A stretch of DNA of 52,466 nt from CAZONU01 sp965370045 (GTDB lineage Bacteria > Planctomycetota > SZUA-567 > JAKLDR01): the NCBI GenBank assembly GCA_965370045.1, contig CBDUSI010000014.1, positions 1 to 52,466 of the forward strand, in the 5' to 3' direction. Shown here piece by piece: positions 1-8,498 of the stretch; position 1 is the first letter of the stretch; every line of letters starts with the position of its first letter. The notes under the pieces are model-generated. The model saw nothing but the letters and a program-made list of their open reading frames with translations. It had not been told where the DNA came from and did no database searches. The position numbers and the translations under genes are program-made.

Positions 1-146
1 AGGAGATGGTCTCCGGCCGCTGGTACGCCGTCTATGACGAAGAGCTGCGCGATCTCAGGGTGAAACCGCTGCCGGATACCTGGCAATCCGGCGACCCCGA
101 TCCTCCAGATGGTTGGGGCCCGAATTCCCGGGCTTCGCCTAACTGA
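1..146 (+). CDS. C-terminal fragment of an unidentified repeated protein (5' end off contig)
   Basis: An open frame runs in from the contig edge (first full codon at 3) and stops at TGA 144-146, giving about 47 residues. The translated tail includes RWYAVYDEELRDL and ends GWGPNSRASPN. The same tail is encoded on the minus strand at 52321-52466. Past the first 55 identical bases the two copies differ at 14 sense codons, of which 11 changes are synonymous and only 3 change the residue (R/I, S/T, D/E); the stops also differ (TGA/TAA). This is the signature of a translated, selected gene. I do not recognise the family. A transposase-like or other multicopy gene is possible because both copies sit beside a hairpin repeat and at a contig break, but no catalytic motif is visible in this fragment. 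Confidence 0.6.
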   Translation, partial: EMVSGRWYAVYDEELRDLRVKPLPDTWQSGDPDPPDGWGPNSRASPN

Positions 147-148
147 TT

Positions 149-341
149 AACCACCAAGGCACCAGGAAGCATGGAGTACACGGAGGCGGAGGGACGCACC
201 GTTCCGCAGGAACGGGCCGGCCCGGAGCGGCGAGCGACTTTAAGCGAGCCGTCGCCAGGGATGGCGACTACGACCTGAGTCAGGGATGACGGATATGTTC
301 GCGCGCGCCCCTCCGTGCCTCTGTGGTGAAAGGCGGTAACC
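149..341. repeat. Imperfect inverted-repeat element enclosing the hairpin repeat
   Basis: A left arm with CACCAAGGCACC and ACACGGAGG (about 149-186) is roughly complementary to a right arm CCTCCGTGCCTCTGTGGTG (310-328, extending to about 341). The element is around 190 bp, has no coding capacity of its own and encloses the 116-nt repeat at 185-300. It looks like a MITE-type or structured-RNA repeat. The copy at the other end of the window keeps the core but not clear arms. Together with the promoter at 396-426 it explains most of the gene-free stretch 147-532. Confidence 0.45.
185..300 (+). repeat. 116-nt hairpin repeat, copy 1
   Basis: It is identical to 52187-52302 except for two bases (positions 240 and 258), in the same orientation. 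It folds into at least two perfect stem-loops: CCGTTCC/GGAACGG with a 3-nt loop (199-215) and GTCGCCA/TGGCGAC with a 4-nt loop (251-268). A self-complementary GGGCCGGCCC lies at 214-223. One of the two differences falls in the 4-nt loop, so both stems are intact in both copies. It may be a REP/MITE-like mobile unit or a structured RNA. Confidence 0.65.
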
Positions 342-395
342 CCCTGGTGTTCAGAGGAGTGCGCCTGGTCGCCGGTTGTTTAGGAGCCCTACCCC

Positions 396-426
396 TTGAC
401 TTCTGCACGATGTGGCGGTTTAGTAT
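396..426 (+). promoter_or_regulatory. Putative sigma-70 promoter of the prepilin gene
   Basis: TTGACT at 396-401 is followed by TTTAGT at 419-424 (17-nt spacer) or TAGTAT at 421-426 (19 nt), in an AT-rich patch in otherwise GC-rich sequence. The transcript would have a leader of about 100 nt before the start at 533. Confidence 0.5.
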
Positions 427-532
427 ATATGGAGCGCACGGGGATCCTCCCCCGGTGGTCGCCCGCGTCGCAAGCGAAAGGAGAGCGAGGCGCGCGGGTT
501 TTCCTGAGAAGCTCGGGAAAGGGGATGAGACC

Positions 533-1168
533 ATGCGTAAAAATCATAGTGGCGCGCGTGCAGGCTTCACGCTGATCGAGCTGATGGTGGTCATAGCAAT
601 CATAGGTATTCTCATAGGCCTGCTGATGCCGGTGGTGAGTCGAATAAGAGAACAGGCCCGCCGGATACAGTGCGGCAACAACCTCCGTCAAATCGCACTG
701 GCCTGCACACTCTACGCCCAGGAGAACGATGGCTGCCTCCCGTCAGTCTGGGAGGGCAATTGGACGGTCTACGCGACGCCCGAGGACCTCGACGGCGTCA
801 AGAGCCTCCAGCTGCTCTACCCCGAGTACGTGGACCGGACCAAGATCTTCTCCTGCGCGACCACGCCGAGCAAGCACCGGGAGTTCGCTGCCACGGTCAC
901 GGCGGCGAGCACCAGCTACGACTACGACCCCCGGCATCTGTCATCCCATAAGGGCGGGGTAGTCGTGCTCGGCGACGGGAAGGCCGCGGCCGATACGTGC
1001 AGCCGCAACCACTGGGGCGACGGCGGCAGCTACGCCTTCCTGGATGGCCACGTCGAGTGGCTTCGCAAGCCGTCAGCCGGTGGCAAGGTGACCACCCAGA
1101 TGGACGACGACGGACTGTGGACCGAAGCGAGTCCGCCCGACACCGAAGGCACGTTCCTCAAGCGCTAG
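533..1168 (+). CDS. Prepilin-type N-terminal cleavage/methylation protein (type II secretion/pseudopilin-like)
   Basis: The protein has 211 residues. The start is the ATG at 533, since the frame is open upstream but only this start precedes a prepilin leader and it follows a purine-rich GGGGATGAG. A short basic leader is followed by AGFTLIELMVVIAIIGILIG: a cleavage site between G and F, Glu at +5 of the mature protein and a hydrophobic assembly helix. A globular domain follows with 'NNLRQIALACTLYAQENDG' and a C-terminal SYAFLDGHVEWL, the H-X9-DG-type ending found in large planctomycete and lentisphaerote prepilin families. It would be cut and methylated by a prepilin peptidase and assembled in the inner membrane. 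No pilus or secretion genes are adjacent, so it may act alone as a surface pseudopilin. It is transcribed alone and converges on the gene at 1306. Confidence 0.9.
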   Translation: MRKNHSGARAGFTLIELMVVIAIIGILIGLLMPVVSRIREQARRIQCGNNLRQIALACTLYAQENDGCLPSVWEGNWTVYATPEDLDGVKSLQLLYPEYVDRTKIFSCATTPSKHREFAATVTAASTSYDYDPRHLSSHKGGVVVLGDGKAAADTCSRNHWGDGGSYAFLDGHVEWLRKPSAGGKVTTQMDDDGLWTEASPPDTEGTFLKR

Positions 1169-1237
1169 AGGAGGAGAGTACCGCAAGCGAGAAGTGAACT
1201 GAACCACCGGGAGAGGCCCCGCGCTCCAGCGGGCGCG

Positions 1238-1263
1238 CCCGCGGGGGGACGTCCCTCCGCGGG
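1238..1263. terminator. Strong GC stem-loop between convergent genes
   Basis: CCCGCGG (1238-1244) pairs with CCGCGGG (1257-1263), and the interior GGGAC/GTCCC extends the stem. There is no clear U-tract on either side, but its place between the converging prepilin (ends 1168) and Ig/TPR gene (ends 1306) suits a bidirectional terminator. Confidence 0.5.
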
Positions 1264-1305
1264 CCGTTCCGCTAAGTTGACGTTATCGGGACGGGATGTG
1301 AAGCG

Positions 1306-2796
1306 TTACTGGACGGTGGGCTGCAAGCCGGGCGGCGCGACGCTGACCGCGGTAGGTCGGGGCTTCCTCTTGGCCGCTTCCTTGGCCAGCTTGTTCAGGC
1401 AGCGGACCGCGCGGCGAGCCAGGGGGTGCTTGCTGCCGCCCAGGGCGGCCACCTGCCGCCAGAGCTTGCGGGCATCGGCGGGTCTGGCCTGCTCGTAGCG
1501 AATGGAGGCCAGCGCGAAGATGCTGGCGATGTGCCGGGGCTTCCTCTTCAGGCCCTTTTGCAGGCTCTCGGCGGCCTTCTCGAGTTTGCCGGCCTCTTTG
1601 TAGACGTCGGCCTGATGGCGGTAGACCAGCGCCAGGTTGTAGCGCAGGGAGACGTCATCGCCGAAGAATCCGATCGCGGCCTCGCAGGTGAGTTGGGCAT
1701 CTTGCAGGTGGCGCCGGGCGTATTCCTTGCCGCTGAGCCGCTCCTTCTCGAAGCGATGCAGGTGGGCAGCGGAGAGGTCCAGGTAGGCCTGCATGAGCTT
1801 CTTGTCGAGGCGAATGGCCTCCTTGAACTCTTCGGCGGCGCGCGGGTATTCCCCGCGGGTCATGTAGATGACCCCCCGCTGGTAGGTGCGCCGCGCGGCG
1901 GTAGTCTTCTTGGGGAGCTTGGAGGATTCGAAGCCGGAGACTTTCTGGCCGGCGCGCCACTCCGCGGCGCCCACGTTACCGGCCGCGTCCTGGACGGTGA
2001 CCCTTACCCGGAGCGCGTCGGTGTTGGGACCCTCGACCTCCCACTCCAGGGTTCCGGGAGCCTGGGCGTGGCCGATCTGCTCCCAGCTGGTGCCGTCGTC
2101 GTGTGAAACCCACACGCGGTTGGAACCCACCAGTTTGTACTTCCTTCCCTTCTCGTCTCTGACCCTGATCCTCTTGGCCGGGTAGGCCTCCTTGCTCTTC
2201 TGCCCCCACTTGATGACCAGCCGCGACCCCCTGGTCAGCTTGCCCTCGTCCGAGTCCGGGGAGATGACCTCGACATCGACATTGACTTTGGGTTTAGTGC
2301 GATCGAGGACCACCACCCATTGCACATTGGTGAGGTCCCGAGGCTTTTCCTCGAACTTACCGGCCCTGTTCCGGGCCACGCTGCGCAGGCAGTAGATGCC
2401 CTCGGCGGGGGCCACGAAATCTATGCTGGCCCCGACGGTGCGCACGTCGCCGCCCCTGACCCGCTCACGCTTGAGATCCATCAGGCCGTAACCCACCCAC
2501 TTGCCCTTCTCGGGGCTGAACATCTGCAGGAGGATCTCCGAGACGCCCGAGGTGCTCCGAGGTATCCCACTCCGGGGAATGGTTATCCTGAAAGGGTTCC
2601 TGCACCGGATAATGGTCTGGCCTTTGACCCGGGCAGTCCTATCGATCGGCAGGACGCTTTCGCCGGCAATGACCCTTCCGCCGCCGTCAGTTGCCGGGAC
2701 CTTTCCGGGTTCGGCGCCCGCCGCGGCGCCGGCCACTCCGCCGAGCACCAGGGCGGTGAACAGGATTATTGTCTTGAGATTCGAGTCACGTGACAT
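1306..2796 (-). CDS. Secreted Ig-like plus TPR protein
   Basis: The protein has 496 residues. The ATG at 2796 is chosen over an in-frame ATG 24 nt upstream because a GGAGGT ribosome site (2801-2806) sits just before it and the signal peptide follows at once (NLKTIILFTALVLGGVAGAAAGA). Roughly residues 60-290 are beta-rich with Ig/fibronectin-like hallmarks: 'RNRAGKF', 'WVSHDDGTSWEQIG', 'VTVQDAAGNVG'. From about residue 300 on there are TPR helices ('YQRGVIYMTRGEYPRAAEEF', 'LRYNLALVYRHQADVYKEAG'). The same layout appears in the gene at 23263-25362, so the two are probably paralogues. A periplasmic or outer-membrane-facing scaffold is the likely role; no catalytic motif was found. It is the last gene of the leftward group but is 101 nt from the previous one, with a possible GATAAT box at about 2828-2833. 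Confidence 0.75.
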   Translation of the reverse strand: MSRDSNLKTIILFTALVLGGVAGAAAGAEPGKVPATDGGGRVIAGESVLPIDRTARVKGQTIIRCRNPFRITIPRSGIPRSTSGVSEILLQMFSPEKGKWVGYGLMDLKRERVRGGDVRTVGASIDFVAPAEGIYCLRSVARNRAGKFEEKPRDLTNVQWVVVLDRTKPKVNVDVEVISPDSDEGKLTRGSRLVIKWGQKSKEAYPAKRIRVRDEKGRKYKLVGSNRVWVSHDDGTSWEQIGHAQAPGTLEWEVEGPNTDALRVRVTVQDAAGNVGAAEWRAGQKVSGFESSKLPKKTTAARRTYQRGVIYMTRGEYPRAAEEFKEAIRLDKKLMQAYLDLSAAHLHRFEKERLSGKEYARRHLQDAQLTCEAAIGFFGDDVSLRYNLALVYRHQADVYKEAGKLEKAAESLQKGLKRKPRHIASIFALASIRYEQARPADARKLWRQVAALGGSKHPLARRAVRCLNKLAKEAAKRKPRPTAVSVAPPGLQPTVQ

Positions 2797-2897
2797 GCTT
2801 ACCTCCAGCCGCAGGGACATTCGATATATTATCGGCCGTGGACGGGCTCCGCCTTGAGCCCGAGCGCCGGGAATCTAAGTGTTTGGCTGGTAGCGCT

Positions 2898-4124
<1,227 letters not shown>

Positions 4125-4136
4125 GACCGCCCGGCG

Positions 4137-4934
4137 CTACTTGGTCACCCTGATGAGCCTGACGCCCCGTGGACGCCTGAACTTGAAGAGCTTGTCGCCC
4201 AACTTCTCGTCGAACTTGGCGTCGGAGTAGCTCTCGGTGCGCACGTCCCCGTCGGCGGCGGTGGTTTCGATCTTGAGGGGGAAGCGTCCGCCCTTCTTTA
4301 TCCACACCCGGACCTTGGCCACGTTGCCGATGCTCTTGCCCTTGATCGCGACGTAGAGCAGCCGGTAGCTGCCGTCGGCCAGGCGCACCGCCGATATCTT
4401 GAAACTCTTCTTGATGCGCTTGGCGTTGAAGGAGATTATGTCCCCCAGGATCTTGAGCGGGCTGCCGCCGGCCTTGGCGGGCACCTTGGAGAGGTCGAAA
4501 TGCTCGGCGCGCTTGAGCCTCGGCATGTAGACCCACAGGTTGGGGGGCTTGAGGATCATCAGCCCGATCAGCTCCCGGGTCACCTTGCCGCTGGCGGACT
4601 TCTTCTCCCTGTAGACCTCCCGGCGGTAGCCGTCGGGTTTCTTGATGCTGATGACCCCGCCGGTGACCTGGGGCTTGGCCAGGAGCGCGCTGGTCTCCGA
4701 GCAGCTGAATTTGGTGGCGATGGTCTTGACCTTCTTCTGGGCCGCGCCCCACTCGGCGAGCAGCTTATCCAGCCGCGCGGCGCTCACCGGGACCTCCTTG
4801 AGCTTCAGCTTGCCGCCCGGCCGTTTTTTCTTGGTCTTGGTGGCGCCGGACTTGCCGTCCGGCTTCTCCCTGGCCGTGGCGCCGGCGGCGAGGAGCAGTG
4901 ACAGGGCGGTCGCCCACGCGAGAACGTTTCTCAT
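4137..4934 (-). CDS. LolA-fold periplasmic protein (outer-membrane lipoprotein-sorting family, COG2834-like)
   Basis: The protein has 265 residues with a clear signal peptide (VLAWATALSLLLAAGATA). A lysine-rich linker (about 24-45) precedes a domain with 'TKFSCSETSALLAKPQVTGG', 'ISIKKPDGYRREVYR', 'LMILKPPNLWVYMPRLKRAE' and 'VRVWIKKGGRFPLKIE'. That pattern (MW/WVYxP..., 'VWIxKxxxxPLKxE') is typical of the LolA-like proteins that accompany RND/MMPL exporters. Its ATG overlaps the exporter stop by 4 nt (ATGA), showing translational coupling. It probably carries a lipid or lipidated cargo from the exporter through the periplasm. Confidence 0.8.
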   Translation of the reverse strand: MRNVLAWATALSLLLAAGATAREKPDGKSGATKTKKKRPGGKLKLKEVPVSAARLDKLLAEWGAAQKKVKTIATKFSCSETSALLAKPQVTGGVISIKKPDGYRREVYREKKSASGKVTRELIGLMILKPPNLWVYMPRLKRAEHFDLSKVPAKAGGSPLKILGDIISFNAKRIKKSFKISAVRLADGSYRLLYVAIKGKSIGNVAKVRVWIKKGGRFPLKIETTAADGDVRTESYSDAKFDEKLGDKLFKFRRPRGVRLIRVTK

Positions 4935-7633
4935 TTCGGACCTCCTTCAGAGCGTCGCGCCGCGCGGCGGCCGAGCAGTTCCAGCCCCGCGGGCACGAAG
5001 AACACGGACGAGAGTAACACGAAACCCATGCCTATGGCAACCGTGATGCCCAGCGACCTGATTCCCCAGTGCGGGCAGGTGGTCAGCGACAGGAAGCCCA
5101 GCATGGTAGTCAGCGAGCAGAGCACCAGGGCGCGGCCGGTTTCGGTCACCGCGCCGGAGACGTCCAGCCCGTCCTGCCGCGCGCGGATTATCAGGTGCAC
5201 GGCGTTGTCCACCCCGATGCCGATGAGCACCGGGAAGGCCAGCACGTTTATGTAGTTGAGGTCCAGCACCGCGTCGTAGCCCAGGCGGGTCATCACTAGG
5301 CCGCTGAGCTTCATGACCAGCAGCATGCAGGCGGTGCCGATGACCACCGGGCTGAGGGCCAGGAGCACCAGGAGCGGCCGCCTGAGGGCCACCAGGAGCA
5401 TGAGCAGCACCACGCCGCCCACGGCGACGGTGACCAGGATCAGGTCGCCCTCCACGCTGTCCTTGAGCTCGTAGGTGACCAGGATGTAGTTGGTCATGCG
5501 CACTTTCTCGCCGTCCACGCCCAGCTCCTTGGCGAGCGCGTCGAAGTCGGCGCTCTCCATGCCCTCGTAGTCGCCCAGCGAGACCATCGTGTGCGTGCGG
5601 TACTTGTCCGAGCCGCCGCCCGGGGCGCGGAACATGAACGCGGCCAGTTCGCCGACCTGGGGGTCGGGCAGGCGCTCGACGTCGAGCCCCTGGCGCTTCT
5701 CGATGCGCGCGGCCATGCCCTCGACGGCGGCGACGAAGCTGCGGTAGGCCGGCTGGCGCTTGAAGCCCTGGGGGTTGAGCCCGGCGGCGGTCGCGGCGCG
5801 GTCCAGGCGGGCCGCGAGGTCCGCCAAGGGCAGCCTGGCGGCGGCCAGCCGCAAGCTGCGGGCCTGACGGCTGGGCTCGGGGACCAGGTCGGTGACGCCG
5901 CGCACCGCGCGGACCTTCTTCGACCTGCGCGCGGCGGCGCAGAGCTCGGCGGTGCGCTCCAGGACCTCCCCGGGGCTCTGGCCCTCGACGATCACCGATA
6001 TCTGCTTGTAGTCCAGCTTGAAGAGCTCCGCCACGCGGCGGTTGATGTTGCCGACGGTGTCCAGCGCGCGGGGCGGGCCCATCTTGCCGAAGTCGCTCTC
6101 GAAGTTGACGCCCCGCTGGTCCGGGTCGACGAACATGCCCCCGACGCTGACTATCAGCGCGACCAGCCCGCCGGCGACCAGCAGCCCGGGCCGGGCCCGC
6201 ACCAGGCGCAGCACCGCCCCCAGCCCGAAGGAGAACGGCCGCCCGGCGGGCTCGCGCTTTCCCCGCAGCCGGGAGAGGAAGACCAGCGCCGCGGGCATGC
6301 AGACCAGCAGCGCTATCATGGTCAGGAACACTCCCATGGCGGCCATTACCCCGAACTCCTTGAAGCCCCGGAAGTCGGTGAGAGTCATGCCCCCGAAGGC
6401 GGTCACGGTGGTCAGCCCCCCCAGGACGATACCCTCGCCGGTGGAGCCCACGCCGATCTCCGCGGCCCGCTCGGGGCTCGCGCCCGCGTCCCGCTCGGTG
6501 ACGTAGCGGTTGTAGATGTGAATGGCGTAGTCCACGCCCAGGCCCAGGAGCACCGCTCCGAAGGTGCCGCCCACGATGGACAGCCGGCCATCGTATCCGA
6601 AAAGATAGAGCGGCACGGGCGAGAGGGCCAGCGTCCAGACCACCGGCACGGCCAGGGGCACGCCGATGAACAGGAAGGCGGCCGGGCGCCGGTAGGCGGC
6701 CGCGAACAGGCAGACGATCAGCACGAAGCTGGTCAGCGCCGACCACTTGATGCCGCCGCCGATTATCCTGGCCATGTGCTGGCCCATGGCGTAGGCCCCG
6801 CCGGCGTCGGCGGTGACCCGCCCGCCGACCGCGGCGTTCTGGCCGCTGAAGACCTCCTTCCGCGCGCGGGCGATGCACTTGCGGGTGTGCTCCATCAGCC
6901 TGCCAACAAACTTGTGGTCGCCGCTGGAAGTAGTGGGCTGGACGTTGACCAGCAGCGCCTTGCCCACCGGGCCTCCCGGCTCGCGCGGGGCGATGTCCGC
7001 GGAAACGAAGTAACCGTCCCGGTCGATGCTCCCACCCGTGCCGAACTTGGCGGCGAAGCTGGCGGCCACCCGGGGGGCCAACTCGCGGAGGTTGAGCGGG
7101 TCGCGGTAGACCCCCTCGCCCAGCGCCGAGTGGGTGCGCATCGCCTCGCGGTGGACGGCCATGGCCTCGGCCATGCCCTTGTCGCTGAAGCGCGCGGCGA
7201 GGTCGGCGGCCAGCTCCTCGTCGAGGTCCGAGTAGTAGACGTAGGCGTACTCCAGGAAGAACTTCTTGAGGTCCATCCGGCTGCGCGCCGAGCGGACCAG
7301 CTTCTCGTCCTCGGCGAAGAGCGCGGCCAGGCGGTCGGCGAACTGCTTGGCGACGGGCAGGTCTCTCTTGTCCTCTATCTCCACGAGCACGAAGTGGCGG
7401 TCGATGATGCCGAAATCCTCTCCGATGCGCTTGAAGGCCTCGGCCTTGGGCATGCCCTTGGTGAGGATCTTGAGCAGGTTCTTCTCCAGCCTGTCGGGAT
7501 GGACGGCGCGCACGGCCAGCGGCGCGGCCGCGACGGTGAGCAGCACCATGAGCGAGAGGACCAGCCCCGGCCGCCGGCCCACGAAGCGGCCGACGGCGGC
7601 GAGCTTGCGCTGGAGGAGTCCGGGTTCCTTCAC
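4931..7633 (-). CDS. RND superfamily (MMPL/HpnN-like) exporter
   Basis: The protein has 900 residues. The start is GTG at 7633, overlapping the upstream stop (GTGA). The topology is internally duplicated: TM1 (about 22-44), a large periplasmic domain, a block of five TM helices, then the same again from about 478. Each half has the RND signature after the GxG helix: LLGLGVDYAIHIYNRYV in the first and LIGIGVDNAVHLIIRAR in the second. The acidic residue in each is the presumed proton-relay or partner site. Size and duplication fit the lipid-exporting MMPL/HpnN class rather than drug-efflux RND pumps, which are longer and need a fusion protein. Flanking LolB-like and LolA-like genes, both overlapping by 4 nt, support lipid or lipoprotein transport. 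Confidence 0.87.
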   Translation of the reverse strand: MKEPGLLQRKLAAVGRFVGRRPGLVLSLMVLLTVAAAPLAVRAVHPDRLEKNLLKILTKGMPKAEAFKRIGEDFGIIDRHFVLVEIEDKRDLPVAKQFADRLAALFAEDEKLVRSARSRMDLKKFFLEYAYVYYSDLDEELAADLAARFSDKGMAEAMAVHREAMRTHSALGEGVYRDPLNLRELAPRVAASFAAKFGTGGSIDRDGYFVSADIAPREPGGPVGKALLVNVQPTTSSGDHKFVGRLMEHTRKCIARARKEVFSGQNAAVGGRVTADAGGAYAMGQHMARIIGGGIKWSALTSFVLIVCLFAAAYRRPAAFLFIGVPLAVPVVWTLALSPVPLYLFGYDGRLSIVGGTFGAVLLGLGVDYAIHIYNRYVTERDAGASPERAAEIGVGSTGEGIVLGGLTTVTAFGGMTLTDFRGFKEFGVMAAMGVFLTMIALLVCMPAALVFLSRLRGKREPAGRPFSFGLGAVLRLVRARPGLLVAGGLVALIVSVGGMFVDPDQRGVNFESDFGKMGPPRALDTVGNINRRVAELFKLDYKQISVIVEGQSPGEVLERTAELCAAARRSKKVRAVRGVTDLVPEPSRQARSLRLAAARLPLADLAARLDRAATAAGLNPQGFKRQPAYRSFVAAVEGMAARIEKRQGLDVERLPDPQVGELAAFMFRAPGGGSDKYRTHTMVSLGDYEGMESADFDALAKELGVDGEKVRMTNYILVTYELKDSVEGDLILVTVAVGGVVLLMLLVALRRPLLVLLALSPVVIGTACMLLVMKLSGLVMTRLGYDAVLDLNYINVLAFPVLIGIGVDNAVHLIIRARQDGLDVSGAVTETGRALVLCSLTTMLGFLSLTTCPHWGIRSLGITVAIGMGFVLLSSVFFVPAGLELLGRRAARRSEGGPK

Positions 7634-8457
7634 TTCTTCTCCGGCCCGGACTTCTTCCGCTGCTCATCGACGTCGATGACCTTGAAGCCGGAAGGCGGCT
7701 TCAGTTTGAAGACCCCCCGCTTGACGGGTGTGTTGACCGCCATGTTCCGCAGGCTGATTTCCAGGCGGAAGCGCGCGGACCCTGAGCCGCGCACCCGGAA
7801 GCCGCTCACCGGACGGAACTCCCCGGACTTGGCCGGGCGGCCGTAGAGGATGACCGCCTGGCGCTTCTTCTTCCCGCCGTATATCTCGGTGCGCAGCGGC
7901 CGGGCGCTGGCCGCGTCCAGGACCAGCTGGCGGAGCCGCTCGCCCGCCGGCGAGCGCCAGACCAGCTTGACCTCGCGCTTGCCGGTCACCAGCTCGGGGG
8001 CGTCCTTGCCTTCCAGAGGCGGGACCGGGAAGATCAGGGCGGCGAGGTCCAGCTTGCCCCCGCCGATGAGCTTCTCCGCGCCGCGCTCGGAGAGGACCCT
8101 GGACACGGTGCCCGTGTAGAACTTCTCGCCGTGGATGAAATTGAGCTTGTAGCGGTCGCCGGTCAGGAGCAGGTCGAATATCTTGGCCATGCCCAGGATC
8201 TTGGAGCCCTGCATGCGCAGCCCCTTCCCGCGCCCGGCGACCAGCCGCCCGGAGCAGCGCAGCTTGCGCCTTCTCCCCCCCGGCTTGCGGCCGGAGATGC
8301 TCATGTCGTAAACGGCGCTCAGCGACCCGAAGCGGGCGCGCTCGGCGGCCTGCCTGGCCAGCGCGGCGCGCAGTTCCGGCTCGGGCAGGGGAGGGCGCGC
8401 CCGGCAGCCGATGGCGGCCAGCAGCGCGAAGGGGATCACGAGGAAAACGTGCTTCAT
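7630..8457 (-). CDS. Lipoprotein with LolB/DUF4292-like fold
   Basis: The protein has 275 residues. The start is ATG 8457; the frame is open upstream only because it overlaps the preceding gene. The N-terminus KHVFLVIPFALLAAIGC is a lipoprotein signal with Cys18 as likely lipidation site (the -3 position is Ala, so the lipobox is imperfect). The body reads like a LolB or DUF4292 barrel: 'SLSAVYDMSISGR', 'LRCSGRLVAGRGKGLRMQG', 'FDLLLTGDRYKLNFIHGEKF', 'RPLRTEIYGGKKKRQAVILY'. It overlaps the exporter start by 4 nt. An outer-membrane receptor for cargo delivered by the LolA-like protein is the natural inference. The fold assignment rests on pattern recognition only. Confidence 0.65.
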   Translation of the reverse strand: MKHVFLVIPFALLAAIGCRARPPLPEPELRAALARQAAERARFGSLSAVYDMSISGRKPGGRRRKLRCSGRLVAGRGKGLRMQGSKILGMAKIFDLLLTGDRYKLNFIHGEKFYTGTVSRVLSERGAEKLIGGGKLDLAALIFPVPPLEGKDAPELVTGKREVKLVWRSPAGERLRQLVLDAASARPLRTEIYGGKKKRQAVILYGRPAKSGEFRPVSGFRVRGSGSARFRLEISLRNMAVNTPVKRGVFKLKPPSGFKVIDVDEQRKKSGPEKK

Positions 8458-8498
8458 CAGTGGGAGTCTCCCGGGAAGAGGGCGGCGGCGCGCGCCGG

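Noticed and set aside
5591..7846. 751-residue plus-strand open frame
   Set aside because: Antisense to the RND exporter. Long antisense frames are expected at this GC content, and the exporter motifs decide the coding strand.
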